A DNA stretch of 64,000 bases from Mesonia profundi (lineage in GTDB: Bacteria; Bacteroidota; Bacteroidia; Flavobacteriales; Flavobacteriaceae), in contig NZ_JAVHUL010000009.1 in NCBI RefSeq assembly GCF_031085155.1, positions 36,107-100,106 of the forward strand, given 5' to 3'. Below are positions 26,525-35,459 of the stretch, in pieces. Below the pieces are notes generated by a model. It saw only the letters and a program-made list of their open reading frames with translations, was not told the origin of the DNA and made no database searches. How positions within the stretch are numbered: the stretch's first letter is position 1; each line of letters starts with the position of its first letter. The translations under genes were made by a program, and so were the position numbers.

Positions 26525-28243
26525 ATGAGCTTTTTCGTAATGGGGACTTTTCTTATGAATCCAATCCAATTGCGCATACCAGCTATTTCTAAACGCTTTA
26601 TCTTTAGTTTTTTTCGCTTCAAAAGCTTTCTTTACGGAAGGGTTTTCTTGTAAAAATCTTAAGGCCACCTCTTCAAATACATACGGAGAGAAGCCTTCTT
26701 TTTGCTGAAGAATAGAATCGAAAAAATTCCAATTAAAAAATGAATCTACTGCGGAAGGCTCTAAAGTCTCTAGTAAATACCGCATTCCAGCTTGGTGCGT
26801 AGGAACAATCAAATCTCCTTTTCTAAACTTTATGTTGTTAACTGAAGCTGTGACGCTCGTATTTTTGTGAAGGTAATGTCCTTCATAAGGATTGGACAGA
26901 GTTTCAAAATCTTTGATTCTATACGTCTCTACTTCTATGAGGCTGTCTTTTTCTAAGATTTGAAATTCAATCTGGTTGGCTAAAAGTCGGTCTTTAATAG
27001 GCCACCAGCCTTGCGGAATCACATAAGCTTTGGGAATAGAAATACTGTCTTGGGCCTGGAAGTAATCATAATAAGAGACCTCTTTATTAAAAGGCTTGTT
27101 CTTATTGTATTTAAGTCGGGGGAGTTGGGTTACTTCACTTTTAAGATTTTCGGCTTCATAGCCTTTAAAATCGATGGTAGTAAGCGTATCTTTATTCACC
27201 GTATAATTAATAGGATAGAAGTTGGAGTCTTCAACGTATTTTTGATTTTCTGTGCGGAGTTTTTTAATGCGGCCTTCGCTATTTTCTATGATATCTATAC
27301 AGGTAATCATCAACTCATACGTGCTTTCTACTCGTTGGGAGTAGGGTTTCAGCATATGAGTTTCTATCATCAACCCCAGTGTGTTCCATAAAGTCGTATA
27401 TCCTGTAGAGTATCTTGGGTTATCTAAAAACTGAGAAAAACCTTTTTCAGGAACTTCATTAAACACGTTGACATAAGGCGTAATGGGAAGTCCTTTTACA
27501 GCCAAGCTATCTTCCAGTTGAATCATAAAATCTTCTTTCAGGTATTTCCCTAAAGGACCTCCTAATTTATCGTGCTGGGTAAGCAAATGGGTAAGGGTGT
27601 ATTGATAATCGGCGCCATTGCTTACATGATTGTCGATAAAAACATCTGGATTTATTTGATGAAATACTTCCGCGAAAGCGAACGCATTTTTAGAATCCAT
27701 TTTAATAAAGTCACGATTAAGGTCGTAATTTCTAGCATTTCCTCTAAAACCGTATTCTTTGGGTCCGTTTTGATTGGTACGAGAAGTGCTGTTTCTAGTT
27801 AAGGAGCCTCCTACATTATAGATAGGTATCGTAGCGATGACTGTATTTTTTGGCGCTTTTAAAGAATCTTGAGCAAAATCTCGTAACATCATCATGGTGG
27901 CGTCTATCCCGTCACTCTCCCCAGGATGAATCCCATTGTTGATGAGTAAGACGGTTTTGTCTTTATGAATACTGTTCCAATCGAAATTACTTTCTGGGTT
28001 ATATATGACTAGATGTAAAGGTTTGCCGCTATCGGTGGTTCCTACCTCTTTCATTTCGATACTGGTATAGGCATCGTCTAATTGAGTGTAGAAATCTATC
28101 ACTTCTTGGTAAGTTCCCGTTTCTTGACCATTTGATTTTTCGAAGGTGGTAGATAAGTCATACTCTTTGCTTATTTTGTATTTTGATAGGTCACAGCTAG
28201 TTAAGATGACTATAGTAAGGGTTAAGATGCTTATATTTTTCAT
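26492..28243 (-). CDS. M14-family zinc carboxypeptidase lipoprotein
   Basis: 583 residues with a lipoprotein signal ending ILTSC (Cys17). Zinc ligands HPGE (His106, Glu109) and His206 in DNHVSNG are present, with NYDLNRDF as the Arg/Asn substrate region. M14 enzymes of this type trim C-terminal residues of peptides, here at the cell envelope. The C-terminal half has no recognised domain. It ends inside the Nudix gene. Confidence 0.85.
   Translation of the reverse strand: MKNISILTLTIVILTSCDLSKYKISKEYDLSTTFEKSNGQETGTYQEVIDFYTQLDDAYTSIEMKEVGTTDSGKPLHLVIYNPESNFDWNSIHKDKTVLLINNGIHPGESDGIDATMMMLRDFAQDSLKAPKNTVIATIPIYNVGGSLTRNSTSRTNQNGPKEYGFRGNARNYDLNRDFIKMDSKNAFAFAEVFHQINPDVFIDNHVSNGADYQYTLTHLLTQHDKLGGPLGKYLKEDFMIQLEDSLAVKGLPITPYVNVFNEVPEKGFSQFLDNPRYSTGYTTLWNTLGLMIETHMLKPYSQRVESTYELMITCIDIIENSEGRIKKLRTENQKYVEDSNFYPINYTVNKDTLTTIDFKGYEAENLKSEVTQLPRLKYNKNKPFNKEVSYYDYFQAQDSISIPKAYVIPQGWWPIKDRLLANQIEFQILEKDSLIEVETYRIKDFETLSNPYEGHYLHKNTSVTASVNNIKFRKGDLIVPTHQAGMRYLLETLEPSAVDSFFNWNFFDSILQQKEGFSPYVFEEVALRFLQENPSVKKAFEAKKTKDKAFRNSWYAQLDWIHKKSPHYEKAHLLYPVFRMLN
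27668..27680 (+). repeat. Iterated motif TTCCGCGAAAGCG, copy 2
   Basis: Within the M14 peptidase gene; on the coding strand read TTC GCG GAA (Phe-Ala-Glu), the same codon phase as the other coding copies. Confidence 0.6.
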
Positions 28244-28330
28244 AAAGGATAAAATTTCAGGTAAAAGATGTTGAATTATGAAACTAAATTAGTAATTTAG
28301 GCGCTTACAAACTTATAAACCCAAATTAAA

Positions 28331-29143
28331 ATGAAAAAAATTACTTTATTGGCAGCTGCTTTTGTAGCAAGCTTATCAATTCAAGCGCAAACAGTTATTA
28401 CTCATTCAGTAGAGCAAACAGTAACGGAAAATAATACTGTTGCTTGTCCCACAGAGCCAACTGTTTACCAGCGTGTATTTGATTTTGAGAATGAATTTAA
28501 CATTACAGATGGTTTTGAACTTACAGCTGTAGAGTTTGGAGTAGAAACTATTGATGCTTCACCAGTTACTTTAAACATTTATTTATCTGATGGAACTAAT
28601 CCAACTACTTCAGATTTAACAAATATAGTTTCTGAAGAAGTTACTTTAACAGCAGCGGATGCTGGAACTGTTGTTTCTTATACTTTAGCTGCTCCTTTAA
28701 CTGTTCCTGCAAGCTCAATTTTGGTTGTTGAATTAGCTGAAGCTGCGGATGGAACTGTATTTAGAATTGGATCAAACCAAGCAGGGCAAACTGCGCCATC
28801 TTGGATAATTAGTGATACTTGTGGAGCTGACACTGTTGAGGCATTAGGTTTTACAAATCATTATGTAATGAACCTTGTAACAGATGCTACCTTAGCTGTA
28901 GATAGCGCAATCGCTTCTCAAATTTCTATGTACCCTAACCCAGTAAACAATGTATTAAATATTAGTGTTCCTTCTTCTATTCAAATTGAAGGTGCAACGA
29001 TGTATGATATCTTAGGAAAAGGTACTCAAGTAGAAGTTTCTGCTAACAATACAATTAATACTTCTTCTTTAGCTTCTGGTGTTTACTTATTAACCATCAA
29101 CACTAACGAAGGAAACATTACTAAAAAAGTAGTGAAGCAATAA
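28331..29143 (+). CDS. T9SS type A sorting domain protein
   Basis: 270 residues: signal peptide (MKKITLLAAAFVASLSIQAQ), a jelly-roll-like beta domain of about 160 residues with two Cys, and a C-terminal sorting domain beginning MYPNPVNNVLNISVP and ending GVYLLTINTNEGNITKKVVK. Such proteins cross the outer membrane through the type IX system and are attached to the surface or released. The passenger function is unknown. Monocistronic, closed by a strong hairpin. Confidence 0.88.
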   Translation: MKKITLLAAAFVASLSIQAQTVITHSVEQTVTENNTVACPTEPTVYQRVFDFENEFNITDGFELTAVEFGVETIDASPVTLNIYLSDGTNPTTSDLTNIVSEEVTLTAADAGTVVSYTLAAPLTVPASSILVVELAEAADGTVFRIGSNQAGQTAPSWIISDTCGADTVEALGFTNHYVMNLVTDATLAVDSAIASQISMYPNPVNNVLNISVPSSIQIEGATMYDILGKGTQVEVSANNTINTSSLASGVYLLTINTNEGNITKKVVKQ

Positions 29144-29166
29144 GCTTTAAAACTTTTAGATAAATT

Positions 29167-29195
29167 AAAAGCTCCCAATTGGGAGCTTTTTTTAT
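29167..29195. terminator. 24-bp palindromic terminator
   Basis: aaaagctcccaa and its reverse complement, followed by more T, just after the T9SS gene. Confidence 0.85.
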
Positions 29196-29198
29196 GAC

Positions 29199-29220
29199 TT
29201 CATTTAATCGATTAAATGAA
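29199..29220. terminator. 22-bp perfect palindrome before the coaD stop
   Basis: ttcatttaatc and its exact reverse complement, ending at the base before the coaD stop codon. It probably acts with the preceding hairpin between the convergent genes. Confidence 0.55.
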
Positions 29221-29679
29221 TTAAGACTTCACTCTTACCGAGTCTGGCACCAGCATGGTATAATCTCCATGGTTTCTAATCACATCTCTTACAATAGAAG
29301 AAGAGATGTAACTTTTACCACTAGAGGTTAAAAGAAATACAGTCTCTATTTGTTCTAATTTTCTATTGGTATGCGCAATTGCTTTTTCAAACTCAAAATC
29401 GGCAGGGTTTCTAAGTCCTCTCAAAATAAATGGAGCGTTTTCTTTAATACAAAAATCTACCGTTAGGCCTTCATAGGTTTTTACTACGATTTTAGGCTCA
29501 TCTTTAAAAGCTTCTGTTATAAACCGCATTCTCTCTTCTAGAGAAAACATATATTTCTTGTCGGCATTAACACCTATGGCTAGGATCACTTCATCAAAAA
29601 GTTGAAGACTGCGTTCTATAATGTCATAATGTCCCAAGGTAATAGGATCAAATGATCCTGGAAAAACTGCTTTTTTCAT
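29221..29679 (-). CDS. coaD: Pantetheine-phosphate adenylyltransferase
   Basis: 152 residues. FPGSFDPITLGHYDII holds the nucleotidyl-transferase TxGH motif, with RGLRNPADFEFE and the C-terminal ISSSIVRDV loop. It makes dephospho-CoA from 4'-phosphopantetheine and ATP. Monocistronic and convergent to the T9SS gene. Confidence 0.97.
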   Translation of the reverse strand: MKKAVFPGSFDPITLGHYDIIERSLQLFDEVILAIGVNADKKYMFSLEERMRFITEAFKDEPKIVVKTYEGLTVDFCIKENAPFILRGLRNPADFEFEKAIAHTNRKLEQIETVFLLTSSGKSYISSSIVRDVIRNHGDYTMLVPDSVRVKS

Positions 29680-29766
29680 TGAACTATTATTTTCTTGAAG
29701 TTACTAAATTATTAACTAATAGGGTCCCTTTATCTAATACCAAATTAACATGTAGTGTCACATTTT

Positions 29767-29835
29767 AACTCGTTCATTTTCCTCCGTCCGTTCCGGTCGA
29801 ACGAGTTGCTCATAACTTTCATAGCTACAGCTATG
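29767..29835. repeat. Two hairpins in the coaD-ddl spacer
   Basis: aactcgttc (29767-29775) pairs with gaacgagtt (29799-29807); catagct-ac-agctatg follows at 29820-29835. The end of the spacer, up to 29911, resembles in inverted form the end of the kinase gene near 12030-12052 (ataccaatttaa..aatgtcgta). Confidence 0.45.
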
Positions 29836-29897
29836 CCAACTAATCGCAACGTCATAGAACAAAAAAGCAACTTCGTTTTCTCTACGACATTATAAAA

Positions 29898-30881
29898 TTA
29901 AATTGGTATAAGAGCATTTTCTATCACGTTAGTGAACAAATCTTTCAAGGTGATCCCTGCTGCTTTGGCTTGTTGTGGTAAGATACTAGCTTCACTTAAA
30001 CCAGGGCACGTATTTACTTCTAAGAAATGAGGTTCGTTATTGTGAAAAATAAATTCCGCTCTCGTTAAGCCTTTTAGCTTTAAAGTTTTAAAAATTTTAA
30101 TGGCTTGACGTTTAACTTCTTCCGTTTGTTCTTTTGTAATATTTGCCGGTGTAATTTCTTGAGACTGTCCTAAATACTTTGCTTTATAATCGAAAAATTC
30201 ATTTTCAGAAATGATTTCAGTAACAGGTAAAGCTAATACTTCTCCATTGTAATTAATCACTCCTACAGAAACCTCTGTGCCGTCTAAAAAGGATTCAATA
30301 ATCACTTCTTCATCTTCTTTATAAGAAAATTCAATGGCCTCCAATAAATCCTCTTTCTTTTTTACTTTAGAAATCCCAAAGCTGCTTCCTGCTTTATTGG
30401 CTTTTACAAAACAAGGTAAGCCTACGGTTTCTATAATTTCATCCTCAAAAATTTCATCTCCTTTATTGACAAAGTAATTGGTGGCGGTTTTAATGCTATA
30501 GGCTTTTAAGATGCTAATGCAATCTCGTTTGTTGAAGGTTAACGCCGATGAATAATAATCGCAAGAAGTTTGTTTCATATGAACCGTCTCTAGATAAGCG
30601 GCAAATAAACCATCTTCTCCAGGAGTACCGTGAATAATATTAAACACACAGTCAAAGTTTATTTTTTCACCTTCTACAGTCGTTGAAAAATCTGATTTGT
30701 CTATTTGGTATTTCTTGCCGTCATTGGTAAGGACAAACCATTCGTTTTGTAGAATATGAACCTTAAAAGCCTGGTACTTTTCTTTGTCCATATGATCATA
30801 AACCAGTTGGCCACTCTTTATAGAAATTTCGGCTTCGTTGGAATATCCACCCATAGCGATGGCTATCGTTTTCTTTTTCAT
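29898..30881 (-). CDS. ddl: D-alanine--D-alanine ligase
   Basis: 327 residues of the ATP-grasp fold: MGGYSNEAEISIKSG start, HGTPGEDG, the loop KANKAGSSFGISKV, LTRAEFIF and NTCPGLSEASILPQQ. It supplies D-Ala-D-Ala for peptidoglycan. Divergent to the PASTA-rluD unit with 94 bp between the starts. Confidence 0.96.
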   Translation of the reverse strand: MKKKTIAIAMGGYSNEAEISIKSGQLVYDHMDKEKYQAFKVHILQNEWFVLTNDGKKYQIDKSDFSTTVEGEKINFDCVFNIIHGTPGEDGLFAAYLETVHMKQTSCDYYSSALTFNKRDCISILKAYSIKTATNYFVNKGDEIFEDEIIETVGLPCFVKANKAGSSFGISKVKKKEDLLEAIEFSYKEDEEVIIESFLDGTEVSVGVINYNGEVLALPVTEIISENEFFDYKAKYLGQSQEITPANITKEQTEEVKRQAIKIFKTLKLKGLTRAEFIFHNNEPHFLEVNTCPGLSEASILPQQAKAAGITLKDLFTNVIENALIPI

Positions 30882-30947
30882 AAAATCACTATTTGATAAT
30901 ATAATAATATCGCTTGTTAAATCGCTACAAAAATAAGGGTGTTTTTA

Positions 30948-30955
30948 TATCTTTG
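30948..30955 (+). promoter_or_regulatory. -7 box for the PASTA-rluD unit
   Basis: TATCTTTG, 20 bp before the start codon at 30976. No TTG occurs 17-23 bp upstream; the nearest is at 30914. Confidence 0.4.
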
Positions 30956-30975
30956 CTCCATAATTTGTCATAATA

Positions 30976-31545
30976 ATGAGCTTCATAAAATTTTTATTCA
31001 GTAAAGCGTTTTTAATACAATTAGGTATAGCGCTCGTAGTTATTGTTTTGCTAGTATTTGGGACCATGAAATGGTTGGATTATTCGACAAACCATGACCA
31101 ACGCATTGAGGTTCCTAACCTTTCTAAGCTTTCGTTGGATGTGGTTGATCAAAAACTCGAAGAAATGGATCTAAGAAGAGAAATCTTAGATTCTGCGAAT
31201 TACAATCCAGATTATCCTAAATATTCTGTGATAGAGCAAGTACCTAAACCAGGGGATTTTGTAAAAGAGAATCGAAAGATTTACTTAAACCTAAATCCTT
31301 CAGGATATAACAAGATAGAGATCCCCAATCTTTTAGGAAGAACTCAGCGACAAGTAGAACCTACTTTAAGATCATTAGGGTTTGAGATTGGGGATATTAC
31401 CCATAAACCCAATATTGCTAAAAATGCAGTATTAGAAATGAGACACAAAGGAAAGTCTGTAAAGCCGGGTGATAAATTGATGAAAACTTCTGTAATCGAT
31501 TTGGTTTTAGGAGATGGAACTCGTAACTATAATAGCGAAAATTAA
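30976..31545 (+). CDS. PASTA-domain membrane protein
   Basis: 189 residues: one membrane helix near 13-33 (LGIALVVIVLLVFGTM) followed by two PASTA domains (IEVPNLSKLSLDVVDQKL and IEIPNLLGRTQRQVEPTL) facing the periplasm. PASTA domains bind muropeptides or beta-lactams. There is no kinase domain, unlike PknB. It is 11 bp upstream of rluD and opposite ddl, so cell-wall context is plausible. Confidence 0.88.
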   Translation: MSFIKFLFSKAFLIQLGIALVVIVLLVFGTMKWLDYSTNHDQRIEVPNLSKLSLDVVDQKLEEMDLRREILDSANYNPDYPKYSVIEQVPKPGDFVKENRKIYLNLNPSGYNKIEIPNLLGRTQRQVEPTLRSLGFEIGDITHKPNIAKNAVLEMRHKGKSVKPGDKLMKTSVIDLVLGDGTRNYNSEN

Positions 31546-31556
31546 TATTTATTTTA

Positions 31557-32603
31557 ATGAGTGAGCAGGAAGAGAACAGCAATGATGGAAATGATGAGCT
31601 TTACGAACATTATCATTTTGTAGCCTCCAAGGGACAAGAACCTTTAAGAGTAGATAAATTTTTAATGAATTTTGTAGAGAATGCTACTCGAAATAAAATT
31701 CAGAAGGCAGCAAAAGATGGAAATGTTTTTGTCAATGGAGTTGCCGTAAAACAAAATTATAAGGTAAAAGCCGAAGACGAGGTTAAAGTAATGTTTGAGC
31801 ATCCTCCATACGAGTCTTTGCTTACGCCAGAAAATATTCCTTTAGATATTGTCTATGAAGATGATACCCTTTTAGTGGTCAATAAACCCGCTGGAATGGT
31901 GGTGCATCCCGGTCATGGGAATTATTCTGGTACGCTGATTAATGCGTTAATCTATCACTTTGATAACTTACCCAATAATAGCAGTGATAGACCAGGATTG
32001 GTTCATCGAATAGATAAAGACACTAGCGGTTTGTTGGTGGTCGCAAAAACCGAGCAGGCGATGGCTCATCTTTCTAAGCAGTTTTTTAATAAAACCAGTG
32101 AAAGAGAATATGTTGCTTTAGTTTGGGGACATGTAAACGATGAAGAAGGTACCATAGAAGGAAATATAGGAAGACACCCCAAAAATAGATTGCAAAATAC
32201 GGTCTATTATGGAGACGATGCCGACAACGGAAAACCTGCCGTGACTCATTATGAGGTAATTGAAAGATTTGGTTATGTTACGCTAGTTAAATGTAAGTTA
32301 GAAACCGGTAGAACCCACCAAATTAGAGTCCATATGAAACATATAGGACATACGCTTTTTAATGATGAGCGTTATGGCGGAGAACGAATTTTGAAAGGAA
32401 CTTCGTTCACCAAGTACAAACAATTTGTAGATAATTGCTTTAAAGTATTGCCAAGACAAGCTTTACACGCCAAGACTTTAGGTTTTGAACATCCTGCTAC
32501 CAAAGAGTGGATGAGTTTTAATTCTCCGGTGCCAGAAGATATCGAAGCCTGTATAGAACGCTGGAGAAACTATGCTAAAAATCAAAAAGAGGTGTTGGAG
32601 TAG
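31557..32603 (+). CDS. rluD: RluD-type 23S rRNA pseudouridine synthase
   Basis: 348 residues: an N-terminal S4 RNA-binding domain (LRVDKFLMNFVENATRNKIQ) and a catalytic RluA-family domain with the active-site Asp in GLVHRIDKDTSGLLVVAKT; TGRTHQIRVHMKHIGH follows. It modifies uridines of helix 69. In an operon with the PASTA gene. Confidence 0.93.
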   Translation: MSEQEENSNDGNDELYEHYHFVASKGQEPLRVDKFLMNFVENATRNKIQKAAKDGNVFVNGVAVKQNYKVKAEDEVKVMFEHPPYESLLTPENIPLDIVYEDDTLLVVNKPAGMVVHPGHGNYSGTLINALIYHFDNLPNNSSDRPGLVHRIDKDTSGLLVVAKTEQAMAHLSKQFFNKTSEREYVALVWGHVNDEEGTIEGNIGRHPKNRLQNTVYYGDDADNGKPAVTHYEVIERFGYVTLVKCKLETGRTHQIRVHMKHIGHTLFNDERYGGERILKGTSFTKYKQFVDNCFKVLPRQALHAKTLGFEHPATKEWMSFNSPVPEDIEACIERWRNYAKNQKEVLE

Positions 32604-32628
32604 GGCAATCTTTTTTTGGAAAAAAAAA

Positions 32629-32692
32629 GCCGGGCTATCCGCTATATCTTTTGTTTCGCTAAGCTTCACAAAAGGATGCCGCTGCTATCCCT
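32629..32692. repeat. Structured intergenic element with twin GCTATCC
   Basis: cttttg (32648-32653) pairs with caaaag (32669-32674); GCTATCC occurs near 32634 and again near 32684. GC-rich relative to its surroundings and downstream of rluD. I recognise the ccgggctatccgctatatct string as one seen often in flavobacterial spacers, which is recall and not a search result. Confidence 0.4.
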
Positions 32693-32789
32693 ATTGCAAA
32701 TCAATTTTATAAATGCCTCTATATAAATTCCAAATTAGGAAGTCTATTCTATTACCTGCATAAGTCTTATCTTTAGCTTAAAAACACCT

Positions 32790-33551
32790 ATGAAAATTCT
32801 TGTTTCTCCCGCTAAGTCTCTTAATCTAGAAAGCGATCTACCCACCAAAAGACATACACAACCTCAATTTTTAGAAGAAGCCATTCAAATTAATAAAAAG
32901 TTGGCAAGGCTTACCAAAAAAGAGATTGCAGAATTGATGAACATCAGTCAAAAGTTAACCGATTTAAATTATGATCGCTATCAAGAGTTTGAAGAAAAAC
33001 ATCTGGTTAAAAACGCTCGTCCTGCGATTTATACGTTTGACGGAGATGTATATGCAGGCTTAGATGCGTACAGTATTCCCGAAGCTAAAATAGATCGACT
33101 TCAAAATGATTTGCGTATACTTTCTGGTTTGTATGGAATGTTGAGGCCTTTAGATCTTATGCAGCCTTACCGATTAGAAATGGGAACCAAATTACCTATT
33201 CAGCAGCATAAGGATCTCTATGAATTCTGGAAAGAAAAACTAACCGAAGCCTTAAATAAAGAAATGGCTAAAGAGGAGTTACTCATCAATTTAGCGAGCA
33301 ACGAATATTTTAAAGCAATTAATAAAAAAGAACTTAAAGGGAAGTTAGTGAGTCCTGTCTTTAAAGACTTTAAAAACGGAAAACTAAAGATTATTAGTTT
33401 CTATGCGAAAAAGGCTAGGGGGAGTATGGTAAGGTATATTATAGACAAAGATGTACATACGCTAGACGATCTTAGGGGCTTTAACTATGATGATTATCGT
33501 TTTAGTGAAAAGGAAACTGAGAAGGAGCTGGAACCTGTATTTATAAGATAA
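32790..33551 (+). CDS. yaaA: Peroxide stress protein YaaA
   Basis: 253 residues beginning [14 protein letters not shown], with [41 protein letters not shown] and [11 protein letters not shown], all YaaA/DUF328 signatures. YaaA lowers free iron and limits oxidative DNA damage in E. coli and binds DNA. Monocistronic with its own terminator. Confidence 0.95.
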   Translation: MKILVSPAKSLNLESDLPTKRHTQPQFLEEAIQINKKLARLTKKEIAELMNISQKLTDLNYDRYQEFEEKHLVKNARPAIYTFDGDVYAGLDAYSIPEAKIDRLQNDLRILSGLYGMLRPLDLMQPYRLEMGTKLPIQQHKDLYEFWKEKLTEALNKEMAKEELLINLASNEYFKAINKKELKGKLVSPVFKDFKNGKLKIISFYAKKARGSMVRYIIDKDVHTLDDLRGFNYDDYRFSEKETEKELEPVFIR

Positions 33552-33586
33552 AAAAAAGGCTAAAACTTAATGTTTTAGCCTTTTTA
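33552..33586. terminator. Bidirectional terminator
   Basis: aaaggctaaaac, loop ttaat, gttttagcctttt, between yaaA and the convergent Omp28-like gene. Confidence 0.85.
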
Positions 33587-33606
33587 GATTTTAATTCATC
33601 TGCCAC

Positions 33607-34656
33607 TTAAATTTGTTCAAAATCTTGAGTAGTGTTTTTATCTGCTTTTCTAACGTTAATGGCATTACCATCCTCATCAATTACAAAGGCAACAAACTCT
33701 AATTCTTCTGCATTCTCCACATTGGCAGGAACGGATATTGAATAGCTTTTGGTGTATACATCATTTTCAAACTCAGCTTCAGGAATAAGGTCTCCCATTA
33801 AGCTAGTGAGCGTTTCTCTTAAAACGTGATTATGTTCAAAATCTGGTACAGGGTTTACTGCATCATAATAATTGGTATAATTTTGCTGAGGATAAATCAA
33901 TCCATTTTCTAAGACATAAACGACTAATTTAAGCTGATTAAAATTCTTAGCTTTTTTAACACTTACGTCTATCGTAATGTTGCCACCAGAGATCTCATTA
34001 TCTATAGCTAAACCTAATTTAGGATTTTCTCCTTGACTAAGGTTAAGTACTTGATCAACGTTTTCTGGTTCTGGGCTAGTCCACAAGGTTTTTCTGTTTA
34101 AAAATCCTTTTGGATATCCTGCAGCATCTAAGGTGCTCTCTAGTTCTGAAGCGTCATAATTAAAAGGATCATACGTACCACTATTAGGATTAGAGCTATC
34201 TCTATGTATCGCTACAGCAACCGCATTATCTGTATTAGAAAACACTTCTTCAATCGCATGGGCTACACGCGTGCAGTAACCACACCAAGTACCAGTATAA
34301 TCTTCAATAAGAACTCTCTTCTTGAAGTTTATTTCAGAACCATCATGATAGGTTATGATTAAAGCTTCCGAGAAAAAATTATCATATTCTGCTTTAGCGA
34401 CATATTCACCAGGAATAGAAGAGGTGTAAGCATTTCCTTCTATTAACTCATCGTTAATGTAGAAAGAGGTCTGCGCTGTTACATCTTCTCCTTGTTGAGT
34501 TGCTTTTAAAATAACCGTATTGTCTATAAGACTCGTCGTATTATTTGCTGTAATAAGAATAGGCTGCTCTGAAGGTAGAATATCATAACTCTCAGAACAA
34601 CTGTAAATCAAAGTTATAGAGAGTAATAAAAATAAAATGGATTTGAAAATCTTCAT
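33607..34656 (-). CDS. Omp28-related lipoprotein with thioredoxin-like CxxC
   Basis: 349 residues. Lipobox LIYSC (Cys20), an Ig-like N-terminal part, then EDYTGTWCGYCTRVAHAIEEV (Cys125, Cys128) as in the Omp28 family of Bacteroidota, in which a thioredoxin fold is displayed at the envelope. No T9SS tail. It is 8 bp downstream of a T9SS protein and in line with a secreted redoxin, so the three minus-strand genes look like one operon with an extracytoplasmic thiol theme. Confidence 0.78.
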   Translation of the reverse strand: MKIFKSILFLLLSITLIYSCSESYDILPSEQPILITANNTTSLIDNTVILKATQQGEDVTAQTSFYINDELIEGNAYTSSIPGEYVAKAEYDNFFSEALIITYHDGSEINFKKRVLIEDYTGTWCGYCTRVAHAIEEVFSNTDNAVAVAIHRDSSNPNSGTYDPFNYDASELESTLDAAGYPKGFLNRKTLWTSPEPENVDQVLNLSQGENPKLGLAIDNEISGGNITIDVSVKKAKNFNQLKLVVYVLENGLIYPQQNYTNYYDAVNPVPDFEHNHVLRETLTSLMGDLIPEAEFENDVYTKSYSISVPANVENAEELEFVAFVIDEDGNAINVRKADKNTTQDFEQI

Positions 34657-34664
34657 AGAATGAA

Positions 34665-35387
34665 TTACTTCTTAATAATTTTAGTGGATGCTTGTTTTCC
34701 GTTAAGCGTTTGGAATTTAACTAAATACACACCAGCAGTTAATTGTGATGCATTTAATTGATTTGCTCCTTGCTCAAAGCTTTGGTTGTCAACTCTCTTT
34801 CCGTTAAGGTCATAAACAGCAACGTTAATTCTTTCGTTCGTATTAAAAGAAATGTTGTCGGCAATGATTGAAGAGTTTAAGGTTACTCCTAAGCTTTCCA
34901 TAGAGAAGTTTGAAGTACTTAAACTAGAATCATATAAGTACGTGAATGTAACCAAATCTCCTAATTCATTTCCGTTTTCATCTACTTCGTAGAATCTAAA
35001 GGTGTAATCAACGGGAGCTTCTGTATTGTCTCCTGGATAACTACTAAAAAAATGATCAAATTGTCCATTGTCACCACCAGGTTGTAAAATTAAAGGGCCA
35101 TTAAGTGGGTAGGTGTTTCCTATTGCAATATTTGCATAACACGTTCCTCCTACACAAAACTGTAAATTACTTCCTGAAGCATTATTCATATTAACCACTT
35201 CGGCTAGAATACGAACGGCTTCATCCCCTTGGTTTGTGATAAAAATAGGTAACTCTATTCCTAATTCTGAGTAAGAGTAGGTTTCATTATTTACAATTGG
35301 AGTATCGTTTTCTTCCGTAATAATGATTTGAGCGTTACTGTAAGTAAATGCGCAAAGCGCAAGAATAAATAGGTTTAATTTTTTCAT
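34665..35387 (-). CDS. T9SS type A sorting domain protein
   Basis: ATG 35387 gives signal peptide MKKLNLFILALCAFTYSNAQ; an upstream in-frame start at 35411 is less likely. About 240 residues: a beta-sandwich with one Cys pair (FCVGGTCY) and a C-terminal sorting domain (INVAVYDLNGKRVDN..GVYLVKFQTLNGKQASTKIIKK). Function unknown; the operon context links it to the two thioredoxin-fold neighbours. The FCVGGTC motif resembles the CVGGVC of the barrel at 37562. Confidence 0.85.
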   Translation of the reverse strand: MKKLNLFILALCAFTYSNAQIIITEENDTPIVNNETYSYSELGIELPIFITNQGDEAVRILAEVVNMNNASGSNLQFCVGGTCYANIAIGNTYPLNGPLILQPGGDNGQFDHFFSSYPGDNTEAPVDYTFRFYEVDENGNELGDLVTFTYLYDSSLSTSNFSMESLGVTLNSSIIADNISFNTNERINVAVYDLNGKRVDNQSFEQGANQLNASQLTAGVYLVKFQTLNGKQASTKIIKK

Positions 35388-35459
35388 AGTATTTGGGTTT
35401 TTGAAAAACACAAGGGTCTAAACAGCAATACTGTGTAAACCCTTATGGTTAATTATAAT

